Shown here: in pieces, positions 36,038-44,127 of the stretch | Layout: the number at the start of each line of letters is the position of its first letter | Numbering within the stretch: the stretch's first letter is position 1 | NCBI GenBank assembly: GCA_965223835.1 | Contig: CBDCXQ010000001.1 | Coordinates: forward strand, 4,216,001 to 4,280,000 | Reading direction: 5' to 3' | Length of the DNA: 64,000 nt | DNA from: CAVYXZ01 sp965223835 | Lineage (GTDB): Bacteria; Chloroflexota; Anaerolineae; Aggregatilineales; Phototrophicaceae | Position numbers and translations under genes: made by a program | The notes under the pieces: generated by a model | Seen by the model: the letters and a program-made list of their open reading frames with translations, nothing else | The model's database searches: none | Told to the model about the DNA's origin: nothing

Positions 36038-36949
36038 ATGCGTACTTACCGTTTCATATTGTTCGCCATATTGGGGCTGATGGCACTGTTGCTCGTGCTG
36101 CCCGTTGCTGCCGAGGGTGATTCCACGCAGGCTTGCACCCAACCTTCGGGCTGGATCGTCTATAGCGTTCAGGCCGGCGACAACCTCTCAGATATTGCCG
36201 CCCGCAGTGGCAGTAGCATTGATGAACTCCAGCGCGCCAATTGTCTGGATAACCCACGCCATATCGTCGCCGGTCAACGCTTATTCGTCCCCCGCGAACT
36301 CGACCCACCGGCGCATCCGTTCTGGCAACGCTGCCGCAATGCCGGGTTCACGCAGGAAGAATGTCGCCGCATCTGGAATGCGTTGCACGACGAACCCGAT
36401 GACCACACGTTTGCCGCACGCTGTCTGAATGCAGGTTTTACTGAGGAACAATGTCGTCGCATTTGGAATGCATTGTATGGTGATAACGATGACGAGCATA
36501 ACTTTGCCGAGCGTTGCCGCGCCGCCGGTTATACAACCGAACAATGCCGCCGCATCTGGAACGCGCTGCATGGCGACAATGACCATACCTTTGCGGAACG
36601 TTGTTTGAATGCCGGGTTCACGGCTGAGGAATGCCGCCGCATCTGGAATCACCTCTTCGGTGGTGACGAAAACAATTTACCGGAACGTTGCCGGGCGGCG
36701 GGCCTCACACCGGCGGAATGCCGCCGCATTATCAATGCCAGCGATCATCCCAACCTGGCCGAACGGTGCCGGGCAGCCGGTCTCACCCCGGAACAATGCC
36801 GCCGCCTCATCAATGGGCAGCCAACCGATAAAGTTGATCGTCCAGCGGATCGGCCCAGTGATCGTCCGAGTGATCGCCCAGCGAACCGGCCCAACGACCG
36901 TCCAAATGATCGGCCCACAGACCGCAATACGGACAACGCCCGCGGCTAA
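36038..36949 (+). CDS. Secreted LysM protein with six tandem CX9C repeats and Arg-Pro tail
   Basis: 303 residues; AGAGGAG nine bases before ATG. A signal peptide (RFILFAILGLMALLLVLPVA) is followed by one LysM (about 42-90: YSVQAGDNLSDIAARSG, ending GQRLFVPRE) flanked by two Cys that probably pair. Residues 95-264 are six repeats of 25-31 residues with core ERC-x-x-AG-F/Y/L-T-x-E/A-E/Q-C-R-R-I/L-W/I-N, each with two Cys nine residues apart (first Cys at residue 99). The tail has seven tetrapeptides of the form D/N-R-P-x. LysM predicts peptidoglycan or glycan binding at the cell surface. The repeats match no domain I recognise. An ECF sigma gene and a second LysM protein follow. Confidence 0.85.
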   Translation: MRTYRFILFAILGLMALLLVLPVAAEGDSTQACTQPSGWIVYSVQAGDNLSDIAARSGSSIDELQRANCLDNPRHIVAGQRLFVPRELDPPAHPFWQRCRNAGFTQEECRRIWNALHDEPDDHTFAARCLNAGFTEEQCRRIWNALYGDNDDEHNFAERCRAAGYTTEQCRRIWNALHGDNDHTFAERCLNAGFTAEECRRIWNHLFGGDENNLPERCRAAGLTPAECRRIINASDHPNLAERCRAAGLTPEQCRRLINGQPTDKVDRPADRPSDRPSDRPANRPNDRPNDRPTDRNTDNARG

Positions 36950-36970
36950 TGCGTCAATCATAATAAGCAG

Positions 36971-36997
36971 GTAGGGGCACGGCAGCCGTGCCTCTAC
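36971..36997. repeat. REP-like palindrome (GTAGGGGC type)
   Basis: GTAGGGGCACGGC-A-GCCGTGCCTCTAC: 13-base arms with one mismatch around one base, just after the CX9C-repeat gene. A related element lies at 45781-45807. Sequences of this type are common intergenic repeats. It could also form a transcript-end hairpin, but there is no T run. Confidence 0.55.
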
Positions 36998-37056
36998 ACA
37001 TGAATTCTCGATGTGGCGTTATGATGAAAACACTCGGATAGCTGATTTGCCCGCCG

Positions 37057-37626
37057 ATGATCATTCTTGTTCTGCCGGACATTGCTGATGAAGACGACCT
37101 CTTAAGCCGCGCCCGTCGCGGGGATGCCGATGCGCTGCGCGAGATTTATGCCAGCTACTATCTGCCGATTTATCAATTTATGCGGATGCGGGCCGATGAA
37201 CCGGCAACAGCAGAAGACTTGGCAGCCGATGTCTTTCTCAAGCTGGTGAGTGCGTTCCGCCAGCGCAAAGGCCCACGCCACAGCCTGCGCGGCTGGTTGT
37301 TCCGGGTGGCACGTAATGTGCTTTATGACCATTATCAGACGCAATTCACTGAAACCATGCTGGACGAATGGCTGCCGATTGCGACTGATGACCAACCCGA
37401 AGCGCAGTTTATGCGGTCCATGAATATCGAAACAACGCGGCAAGCATTGCGGCAACTCACTACTGACCAGCAGGAAGTGCTCATCTTACGCTTTGGACAG
37501 ATGTTGAGTTTACAGGAAACCGCTGACATCATGGATAAACAGGTCAACGCGGTGAAACAATTGCAATTGCGGGCGCTTAATGCCCTGCGGCGGGTCTTGC
37601 TGGAGGAGGCCGCGATCAATGATTGA
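37057..37626 (+). CDS. ECF-type RNA polymerase sigma factor
   Basis: 189 residues with region 2 (LREIYASYYLPIYQFMRMRA, TAEDLAADVFLKLVSAF, GWLFRVARNVLYDHY) and region 4 (LRQLTTDQQEVLILRFGQML, LQETADIMDKQVNAVKQLQL). No extra domain. The first seven residues (MIILVLP) are atypical and the ATG has no ribosome site, so the true start may be slightly downstream or leaderless. The last eight bases overlap the next gene, a single-pass membrane protein that is probably its anti-sigma factor. The CX9C-repeat LysM protein 107 bp upstream is a likely target or partner. Confidence 0.92.
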   Translation: MIILVLPDIADEDDLLSRARRGDADALREIYASYYLPIYQFMRMRADEPATAEDLAADVFLKLVSAFRQRKGPRHSLRGWLFRVARNVLYDHYQTQFTETMLDEWLPIATDDQPEAQFMRSMNIETTRQALRQLTTDQQEVLILRFGQMLSLQETADIMDKQVNAVKQLQLRALNALRRVLLEEAAIND

Positions 37627-38749
37627 GACCGGCCTGGTTGAGGCCCTGGACGACAGCATCAATCGCCTGAATGCGGGAAGTACACTGGCGGATTGTTTGA
37701 ATCGCCATACCGACTACGCGCTTGAATTACGACCCTTGTTGGAGGCGGGACAGGTGGTTCGCCAGAATCAGGTGAGCCTGACCGAAGCGCAACAGGCCGC
37801 CGACCGCCAGCGCTTCCGCTTTGAACAGGCTTTGGCAACACCCATTCGTCCCTTTCCACTGATGCAGTTGGTCCGATTAGCCGCGAGTCTGGTGCTGGTA
37901 TTCGCATTTTTAGTCGGTGGTGTGGGGCTGGCTGCTGAGTCCAGCTTGCCCGGTGATGCGCTGTACAATGTCAAGTTGTTCACAGAAACACTGCGGTTAC
38001 AGATAACGGGCGATGCCACCACTTTGCAAGCCCAATTCGCAGAACGTCGCCTTGACGAGGCTCGGCAAATCGTCAGTTTGCGGCGCGTCGCCGAGGTGAC
38101 CTTAACCGGAACGGTCGAGATGGTTTTTCCTGATCGCTTGCTCATTGATGGTTTGGCGATACAAGCTGATACCGCCACAATTCTGCCGGGAAGTCGGGTT
38201 GAAGTGCATATCGTATCGACTGAGCAGGGTGAATTGATCGCGCGTGAGATTCGCGTGCTACAGGTACCGCCTATCCCATCACCATCTTCAGACCTGTCGC
38301 CGACAACGACGCCAGTGCGGGATGCGACCGCAACTCGCCAGCGGAATACGGTAACACCAACGCTCCCAACCACTGATGAGGCGAATGCCGCTAATAGTTG
38401 TGATGAACCACCAGCGGGATGGACGGCCTACACCGTACAGGCCGGTGATACATTATCAGAATTGACGGTCAACACCGGGGGGACATTGGACACCATCATC
38501 GCAGCCAATTGTTTGACCGATGCCGGGCGCATTGTCGTGGGAACGATTCTATTCCTGCCGCGCCAACCAGTTCGTTCGGCAGCAACCGCGACCGAGGCAA
38601 CCAGTGCGGTGCGGCCACCAACAGCGGTGCCAACACGTCCGCCGCAGCGCGATCAAGCGCAAGAAGCAGACCGTGATGAACAGCGCCCGCCACCGGGACG
38701 GGATGCCGACGGCAATCATGATCGTGGGAATGGCGACCAGCGGCGTTAA
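37619..38749 (+). CDS. Membrane-anchored DUF5667-like/LysM protein, probable anti-sigma factor or sensor
   Basis: 376 residues from ATG 37619 (GGAGGAGG nine bases upstream, inside the sigma gene; 8-nt overlap). An N-terminal cytoplasmic part of about 95 residues includes LADCLNRHTDYALELRPLLE. One TM helix follows (LVRLAASLVLVFAFLVGGV, about 96-116), then DUF5667-like AESSLPGDALYNVKLFTETL and a small beta domain with LIDGLAIQADTATILPGSRV, as in DUF5666. After a Ser/Thr/Pro linker come one LysM (YTVQAGDTLSELTVNTGG, ending LFLPRQ) with two flanking Cys, and a charged Pro/Arg/Asp-rich tail. An outside LysM tied to an inside domain next to an ECF sigma gene suggests cell-wall sensing, an inference. 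Confidence 0.85.
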   Translation: MIETGLVEALDDSINRLNAGSTLADCLNRHTDYALELRPLLEAGQVVRQNQVSLTEAQQAADRQRFRFEQALATPIRPFPLMQLVRLAASLVLVFAFLVGGVGLAAESSLPGDALYNVKLFTETLRLQITGDATTLQAQFAERRLDEARQIVSLRRVAEVTLTGTVEMVFPDRLLIDGLAIQADTATILPGSRVEVHIVSTEQGELIAREIRVLQVPPIPSPSSDLSPTTTPVRDATATRQRNTVTPTLPTTDEANAANSCDEPPAGWTAYTVQAGDTLSELTVNTGGTLDTIIAANCLTDAGRIVVGTILFLPRQPVRSAATATEATSAVRPPTAVPTRPPQRDQAQEADRDEQRPPPGRDADGNHDRGNGDQRR

Positions 38750-40161
38750 TGTGCCCGCAGGACGGCCTGGGCCGCATGATAGCCGCACATGCCATGCACC
38801 CCACCCCCCGGCGGTGTTGACGATGAACACAGGTAAATACCCTGCGCGGGCGTCGAATAGGGCACGGCTCGTATAGTCGGTCGCGTGAACAACTGGAAAA
38901 TATCCTGCACCCCACCCCCGATGTCGCCCCCGATATAGTTGGGATTATAGGCCTCAAAATCGGCTGCGTTCATCGTATGCCGCGCCAGAATGAGATCGCG
39001 GAAGCCGGGAGCGAAACGTTCAATCTGCGCATCAATGATGGCCGTCATATCAACCGTCGAGCCATGCGGCACATGACAGTAGGCCCAGCCGGTATGCTGA
39101 CCAGCCGGTGCCCGCGTATCATCAAACAGGCTTTGCTGCGCAACCAGTACAAAGGGTCGGTCACTGGTTTTTCCATACCAGGCCGCACTCTCCGAAACGG
39201 CGATTTCATCCAATGTGCCGCCGACATGTACCGTTCCTGCGCGTCGTGCTTGTGGTGCGGTCCAGGGGATGGGGCCGGACAGCGCATAATCGACTTTGAA
39301 CACGCCCATTCCATAGCGATAGCGTTCCAGCGCCCGGACATAATTGGTGGGAAAACGGTGGCCCGCGATTTGCAGCAGTTGACGCGGCGTAACGTCGAAC
39401 AAAACGGCACGAGCGGCTGGCAGGGCATCAACATTCTCGACCGGATGTTCAGTCATGATCTCACCACCCAGCGACTTGAAATAAGCCGCCAGCGCATCGG
39501 CAACGCTCTGGGACCCGCCACGTGGCAGGGGCCAGCCGACGCTGTGGGCCAATGATTCGAACACCAGCCCAAACGACGCTGATAGCGGATGCTCAAGCGG
39601 CATAAGCGCATGGGCCGCGTTGCCGGCGAACAAGGCACGGGCTGCTTCAGTCCGAAAGGCCAGCCGGGCCAGGGTCTTTGCCGGAGCGATAGCTGTGAGT
39701 CCAAAACGCGCCAGCACAAATGGATGCTGCGGAATCCCGAACGGACCGAGAATATCACCGGCCAATGCCGACCAGTGCTCAACAATCGGCTGGATGAGTA
39801 ACTGGTAAGCCCGGCCATCACGCCCCAGATCGGCAACTGTCGCATCCAGCGAGCGTTGCAGAGTCACCGCCCGACCATCGTCCAGTGGGTGCGCCAGCGG
39901 CAGATCGGGTTGAATCCATTCCAGGCCATGTTCGTGCAGGGGCAGTTGACTGAAAAACGGCGACCCCATCCCCAGCGGATGAATCGCCGAGCAAATGTCA
40001 TGGGTGAATCCCGGCAGTGTTAACTCGGCGGAGCGCATTCCCCCACCGACGGTTTCTTTAGCTTCATACACGCGCACGGACCACCCGGCCCGCGCCAGTT
40101 CAATCGCAGCTGCTAAGCCGTTAGGTCCTGATCCGACGACGATGGCATCTAGATTGGTCAT
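38746..40161 (-). CDS. FAD-dependent oxidoreductase, phytoene desaturase/CrtI-like family
   Basis: 471 residues from ATG 40161 (GGAG seven bases upstream). The N-terminal dinucleotide-binding motif is complete: AIVVGSGPNGLAAAIELARA, then the acidic strand end VRVYEAKETVGGGMRS. The C-terminal FAD contact YLCSSSTPPGGGVHGMCGYH closes the family pattern. Related proteins act on carotenoids, retinol-type or hydrophobic polyene substrates. No carotenoid genes are adjacent, so the substrate is open. The gene is convergent with the LysM/sigma-partner gene, sharing a four-base TTAA stop overlap, and divergent from an enolase-superfamily gene with 72 bp between. Confidence 0.88.
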   Translation of the reverse strand: MTNLDAIVVGSGPNGLAAAIELARAGWSVRVYEAKETVGGGMRSAELTLPGFTHDICSAIHPLGMGSPFFSQLPLHEHGLEWIQPDLPLAHPLDDGRAVTLQRSLDATVADLGRDGRAYQLLIQPIVEHWSALAGDILGPFGIPQHPFVLARFGLTAIAPAKTLARLAFRTEAARALFAGNAAHALMPLEHPLSASFGLVFESLAHSVGWPLPRGGSQSVADALAAYFKSLGGEIMTEHPVENVDALPAARAVLFDVTPRQLLQIAGHRFPTNYVRALERYRYGMGVFKVDYALSGPIPWTAPQARRAGTVHVGGTLDEIAVSESAAWYGKTSDRPFVLVAQQSLFDDTRAPAGQHTGWAYCHVPHGSTVDMTAIIDAQIERFAPGFRDLILARHTMNAADFEAYNPNYIGGDIGGGVQDIFQLFTRPTIRAVPYSTPAQGIYLCSSSTPPGGGVHGMCGYHAAQAVLRAH

Positions 40162-40233
40162 CAATATACTCCAGCTTACGACCGCAATATATTCTATAAT
40201 AACAGGCGTGCGGACTACAGGGGCGACTCGAAC

Positions 40234-41409
40234 ATGAAAATTGAAGCAGTGGATTTCTTTTACCTCAAGATGCCGGAGATTCTGGATATTGGCGATGGCA
40301 GCCAGGATGCGCTTCTCGTGCGGGTGCAGGCCGGTGGTTATGTCGGGTGGGGCGAGTGTGAAGCTGCGCCGCTGGTGTCGATTGCCAGTCTGGTTGCGCC
40401 CATGTCACACAGTGCGTGCAAGCCGGTGCACGCCTCGGTTATTGGGCAAGAATTGAACGACGTGCGCGATATTGCCCGGATTGGCACTCTGGTGCGTGAC
40501 AATAGCATGGACATGCTGCAAACCGATCATACCCTATCCGGCATTGACATAGCGCTGTGGGATTTACTCGGCAAAAAACTTGATGCCCCGGTTTACCACC
40601 TGCTGGGTTATGATCGGGCTTATCCCAAAACGCCCTATGCCTCGCTGCTGTTCGCTGATGATCCGCAGGAAACATTAAATAAGGCACATGAATTAACGAA
40701 ACGTGGCTTTCGCGCCATCAAGTTCGGCTGGGGACCCATCGGGCGCGGCACAGTTGGCGACGATGAAGCCCAGATTCGGGCAGCCCGCGAAGGCCTGGGA
40801 CCGGATGGGATTTTGCTGGTGGATGCTGGAACGGTTTGGGATCATGATCTGGCAGCGGCGCAGGCACGCATCCTGGTTTTGCAGGAATGCAACGCCACCT
40901 GGTTGGAAGAACCGTTTCGCAACGGTGCGTTGGCCGAATATCACCAACTGGCCCAGTCCGCCGGAACCGTCAGACTGGCCGGGGGTGAAGGTGCGCATAA
41001 CTTCGACATGGCGCGGCACATGATCGACTACGCCGGGATTGGCTATGTGCAGATTGACGCCGGACGCATCGGCGGCATCAGTGTCGCCAAACAGGTCGCC
41101 GATTATGCAGCCGCTCAGGGCGTGACCTATGTCAATCACACCTTCACCTCGCATCTGGCACTGAGCGCATCATTGCAAGCCGGTGCCGGGCTGGAAACGC
41201 ACACCATTTGTGAGTATCCGGTCGAACTCAAGTCATTGGCCTGGGATTTGACACAGGAGCATCTCATGCCCGATAGCGACGGTTTGCTACACGTCCCGGC
41301 GCGGCCCGGCCTGGGCATGACTCCCAATCCAGCAGCATTCGAGCACTATCGCGTCGATGTTGAAATCGTGGTCAACGGTGAGACGTTGTACTCAACACCG
41401 ACACTTTGA
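40234..41409 (+). CDS. Enolase-superfamily enzyme, mandelate racemase/muconate lactonizing type
   Basis: 391 residues. The N-terminal capping domain is followed by the TIM barrel with candidate general base Lys163 (FRAIKFGWG), metal ligands Asp197 (LLVDAGTVW), Glu225 or Glu226 (WLEEPF) and Glu252 (GGEG), and His302 (VNHTFTSHL). The Lys/His pair places it in the mandelate racemase-like subgroup (acid-sugar dehydratases and racemases). Lys163 is in a K-x-G rather than K-x-K motif. Likely chemistry is proton abstraction next to a carboxylate of a sugar acid or lactone. The following 254 bp are non-coding. Confidence 0.9.
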   Translation: MKIEAVDFFYLKMPEILDIGDGSQDALLVRVQAGGYVGWGECEAAPLVSIASLVAPMSHSACKPVHASVIGQELNDVRDIARIGTLVRDNSMDMLQTDHTLSGIDIALWDLLGKKLDAPVYHLLGYDRAYPKTPYASLLFADDPQETLNKAHELTKRGFRAIKFGWGPIGRGTVGDDEAQIRAAREGLGPDGILLVDAGTVWDHDLAAAQARILVLQECNATWLEEPFRNGALAEYHQLAQSAGTVRLAGGEGAHNFDMARHMIDYAGIGYVQIDAGRIGGISVAKQVADYAAAQGVTYVNHTFTSHLALSASLQAGAGLETHTICEYPVELKSLAWDLTQEHLMPDSDGLLHVPARPGLGMTPNPAAFEHYRVDVEIVVNGETLYSTPTL

Positions 41410-41663
41410 AGCCGGTTAGCCAGATAGCGATTAGCATTTTATCATCAGATTTTTACAAATTGCGTGGATGCGGTCCAGGCTACAAGCTATGCAAGTCGTC
41501 GAGAGTCTGTAGTCAATAGTCCATAGTCAAAAAACAGAAAACTTTGCCCATCGAACGGAACTCACAACTCTTATGGTCCCGGCTATTGACCGGGGGCTAA
41601 CGACTAATGACTTAGGATACTATCCGGCTTAAGTGATTAAAAATTGAAAGGACTTGTCTGATT

Positions 41664-42473
41664 ATGTTGACGGACTACGTTGAGATCAAGGGGGCGAAAA
41701 TTTATTATGAAGTCGTTGGGAAAGGCTACCCTTTGGTGCTGACCCACGCGGGCATCGCTGATTCGCGGATGTGGGATGACCAGATGGCGGCGTTCAGTGA
41801 ACACTATCAAGTCATTCGCTATGATGCACGCGGTTACGGCCAAAGCGACCCAGTTGCGGGTGAATTTTACCATCATGAAAACTTGTATCATCTGCTCCAA
41901 CATCTCAAGATCGACAAAGCACATATGCTGGGCTGTTCGATGGGCGGCGCAATTACACTGGATTTCACGCTGGAATATCCCCAAATGGTGCAATCGTTGA
42001 CGCTGGTGGGGTCGGCTTTACCGGGGCATGAAGGCACACCTAGCCCAAAACCTGCCAATTGGAGTGCCATTCTCGCGGCCTATGAAGCCGGGGATTTCGC
42101 GCCCGCCAACGATTATGAAGTAAAACAGTGGGTGGTCGGTCCCAATCGTCAACCCGATGCGGTGGCAGCAACCGTGCGTGAGAAAGTCTATGCCATGAAT
42201 TTGATTGCGCTGCGCAACGATTTTGCTGAACTTGGTGATGAGCAGGAACTTGACCCGCCTGCAATTTCTCGTCTGGGCGAAATCAAGGTACCAACGCTGG
42301 TCATCGTCGGCGATCATGACCAGCCCGAGATGATCGAAAAGGCGGACATCCTCGCAAATAAAATCGCCAGAGCGCGAAAAGTCGTCATGACCGGCACGGC
42401 CCATCTGCCCAACATGGAACAGCCCACCGAGTTTAACGAGCATGTGCTGGATCTTCTGAATCGTGTCGCCTGA
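41664..42473 (+). CDS. Alpha/beta-hydrolase
   Basis: 269 residues without signal peptide. Oxyanion region LTHAGIADSRMW, nucleophile elbow GCSMGG (Ser92), acid in VIVGDHDQPEM and His in TAHLPNMEQP are all present in the normal order. The HAG motif and DARGYGQSD match hydrolases of the 3-oxoadipate enol-lactonase/epoxide hydrolase-like group. Substrate unknown; an ester or lactone is likely. GAAAGGA lies 11 bases before the ATG. Flanked by the enolase-superfamily gene and a helicase, both on the same strand but with gaps of about 200-250 bp, so probably its own unit. Confidence 0.9.
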   Translation: MLTDYVEIKGAKIYYEVVGKGYPLVLTHAGIADSRMWDDQMAAFSEHYQVIRYDARGYGQSDPVAGEFYHHENLYHLLQHLKIDKAHMLGCSMGGAITLDFTLEYPQMVQSLTLVGSALPGHEGTPSPKPANWSAILAAYEAGDFAPANDYEVKQWVVGPNRQPDAVAATVREKVYAMNLIALRNDFAELGDEQELDPPAISRLGEIKVPTLVIVGDHDQPEMIEKADILANKIARARKVVMTGTAHLPNMEQPTEFNEHVLDLLNRVA

Positions 42474-42673
42474 TTCCTTTGGTCGTAACTGGACGGCAAT
42501 TCGCACCCTGTTCAAAAATGCACAATTGACGTGCGGTGTGAAATCTGCTATCGTGAAGGTTCCTGTTTATGTCCAAACCACTTCCCCGATAAGTACACAA
42601 TCCTATCGCTAGAGTGGGCGTTCGCCATCAAACGGTGCAGCGTAGGACCAACTATGAGGTAGAACTTCACTCT

Positions 42674-44023
42674 ATGCGCTTTGACGATTTACATTTGATT
42701 GACCCCTTGTTGCGCGCCGTGCGCGACCAGGGCTATTCCGAGCCAACACCGATTCAGGTGCAGGCGATTCCATCGGTACTAGAAGGCCGCGATTTGATCG
42801 GCCTGGCCCAGACCGGCACCGGTAAAACGCTGGCCTTCGCCATGCCCATCTTACAACGCTTACACGATAATGCGGCCAACCGGCACCCCAAAGCCAAACG
42901 CCATATCCAGGCCCTGGTACTGGCCCCAACGCGAGAGCTGGCATCCCAGATCGGTGACAGTTTTCGTGCCTATGGGCGGCACACCAAATTCTATTACACG
43001 ACCATTTTCGGTGGTGTCAGCCAGCGCCCCCAGACCGATCAATTGCGGCGGGGCGTTGATGTCGTGGTGGCAACGCCGGGACGCCTGTTGGACCTGATGA
43101 ATCAGGGCTTAATCCGTTTGGACCGGCTGGAAGTGCTGGTACTCGATGAAGCCGACCGCATGCTCGATATGGGTTTCCTCCCGGACATACGTCGCATTAT
43201 TGACCAACTGCCGACCGAACGACAAACTCTGTTATTCTCAGCAACGATGCCGCCGGACATTCAACAGCTTGCCAACAGTATCCTCAAGGACCCGGTTCAG
43301 GTCGAAGCAACGCCCGAATCAACGACGGTGGAGGCTATTGACCAGACCGTGTTTTTCGTCGAAAAACGTGATAAACGGCGGTTGTTACAACACCTGCTCA
43401 ATAACCACAATATGCACCGGACGCTGGTGTTCACCCGCACCAAGCACGCGGCCAACCGGCTCAGCCAACAGTTAGCGAAAGCGCGGGTAAGTTCCGAAGC
43501 CATTCATGGTAACAAATCACAACGGGCGCGTGAGCAGGCGCTGGCGAATTTCAAGCGGGGCAAAGTCCAGGTATTGGTCGCAACCGACATCGCGGCCCGT
43601 GGGATTGATGTTGACGACATTTCGCACGTGGTCAATTTTGATCTGCCTAACGAGACCGAGAGCTATGTCCATCGTATCGGGCGGACCGGGCGCGCCGGGG
43701 CTAGCGGCATGGCACTGTCGTTTTGCAGTGTTGATGAGCGTCCCTACCTGGTGGATATTGAACGCTTGATCGGGATGCATATTCCCATTATAGAAGATCA
43801 CCCTTATCCGTCCACTGATGGCATCCCTGAGCCGACCGATCTGAACAGCACACGGCGGCCTGCGAAGAAACGGCGACCACAGTCCCGTCCGGGAAACAGC
43901 AACGGACATTCACGCAACGGTAACGGTCACTCGCGCAACGGCAAGAATAGGTCGCATTCACAGAATGGGGCCACCGGTAAGCAGCGCCGCAATCGCCGTC
44001 GCAAGCCAACGCCGCAAGTCTGA
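42674..44023 (+). CDS. DEAD-box RNA helicase, RhlE-like
   Basis: 449 residues from ATG 42674; an earlier in-frame start at 42614 would add a non-homologous leader. All motifs are visible: Q motif GYSEPTPIQVQAIP, I AQTGTGKT, Ia PTRELASQI, Ib TPGRLLD, II LDEADRML, III SATMP, V ATDIAARGIDV and VI YVHRIGRTGRAG. The last 70 residues are Asn/Gly/Ser/Arg-rich (GNSNGHSRNGNGHSRNGKN) and likely disordered, suited to RNA binding. Role: ATP-driven RNA unwinding in ribosome assembly, decay or cold response. A strong terminator follows. Confidence 0.95.
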   Translation: MRFDDLHLIDPLLRAVRDQGYSEPTPIQVQAIPSVLEGRDLIGLAQTGTGKTLAFAMPILQRLHDNAANRHPKAKRHIQALVLAPTRELASQIGDSFRAYGRHTKFYYTTIFGGVSQRPQTDQLRRGVDVVVATPGRLLDLMNQGLIRLDRLEVLVLDEADRMLDMGFLPDIRRIIDQLPTERQTLLFSATMPPDIQQLANSILKDPVQVEATPESTTVEAIDQTVFFVEKRDKRRLLQHLLNNHNMHRTLVFTRTKHAANRLSQQLAKARVSSEAIHGNKSQRAREQALANFKRGKVQVLVATDIAARGIDVDDISHVVNFDLPNETESYVHRIGRTGRAGASGMALSFCSVDERPYLVDIERLIGMHIPIIEDHPYPSTDGIPEPTDLNSTRRPAKKRRPQSRPGNSNGHSRNGNGHSRNGKNRSHSQNGATGKQRRNRRRKPTPQV

Positions 44024-44040
44024 GTCTCAACATTCAAACC

Positions 44041-44073
44041 AAAAGCCGCCTGTGATGAGCAGACGGCTTTTTT
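44041..44073 (+). terminator. Intrinsic terminator after the DEAD-box helicase gene
   Basis: AAAAGCCG and CGGCTTTT pair (eight bp), with an inner CTG/CAG extension, followed by TTTTTT within the second arm and tail. It begins 18 bases after the stop. Confidence 0.9.
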
Positions 44074-44127
44074 AGCTATGAAAGTGTGTACCGGTCGTCC
44101 AGCAAGGGCGACTCGATTAGTGAGCGG

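Noticed and set aside
41410..41663. Repeated AGTC-type words (GTAGTCAATAGTCCATAGTC) between two genes
   Set aside because: Short, irregular and without boundaries; not enough for a repeat element or array.
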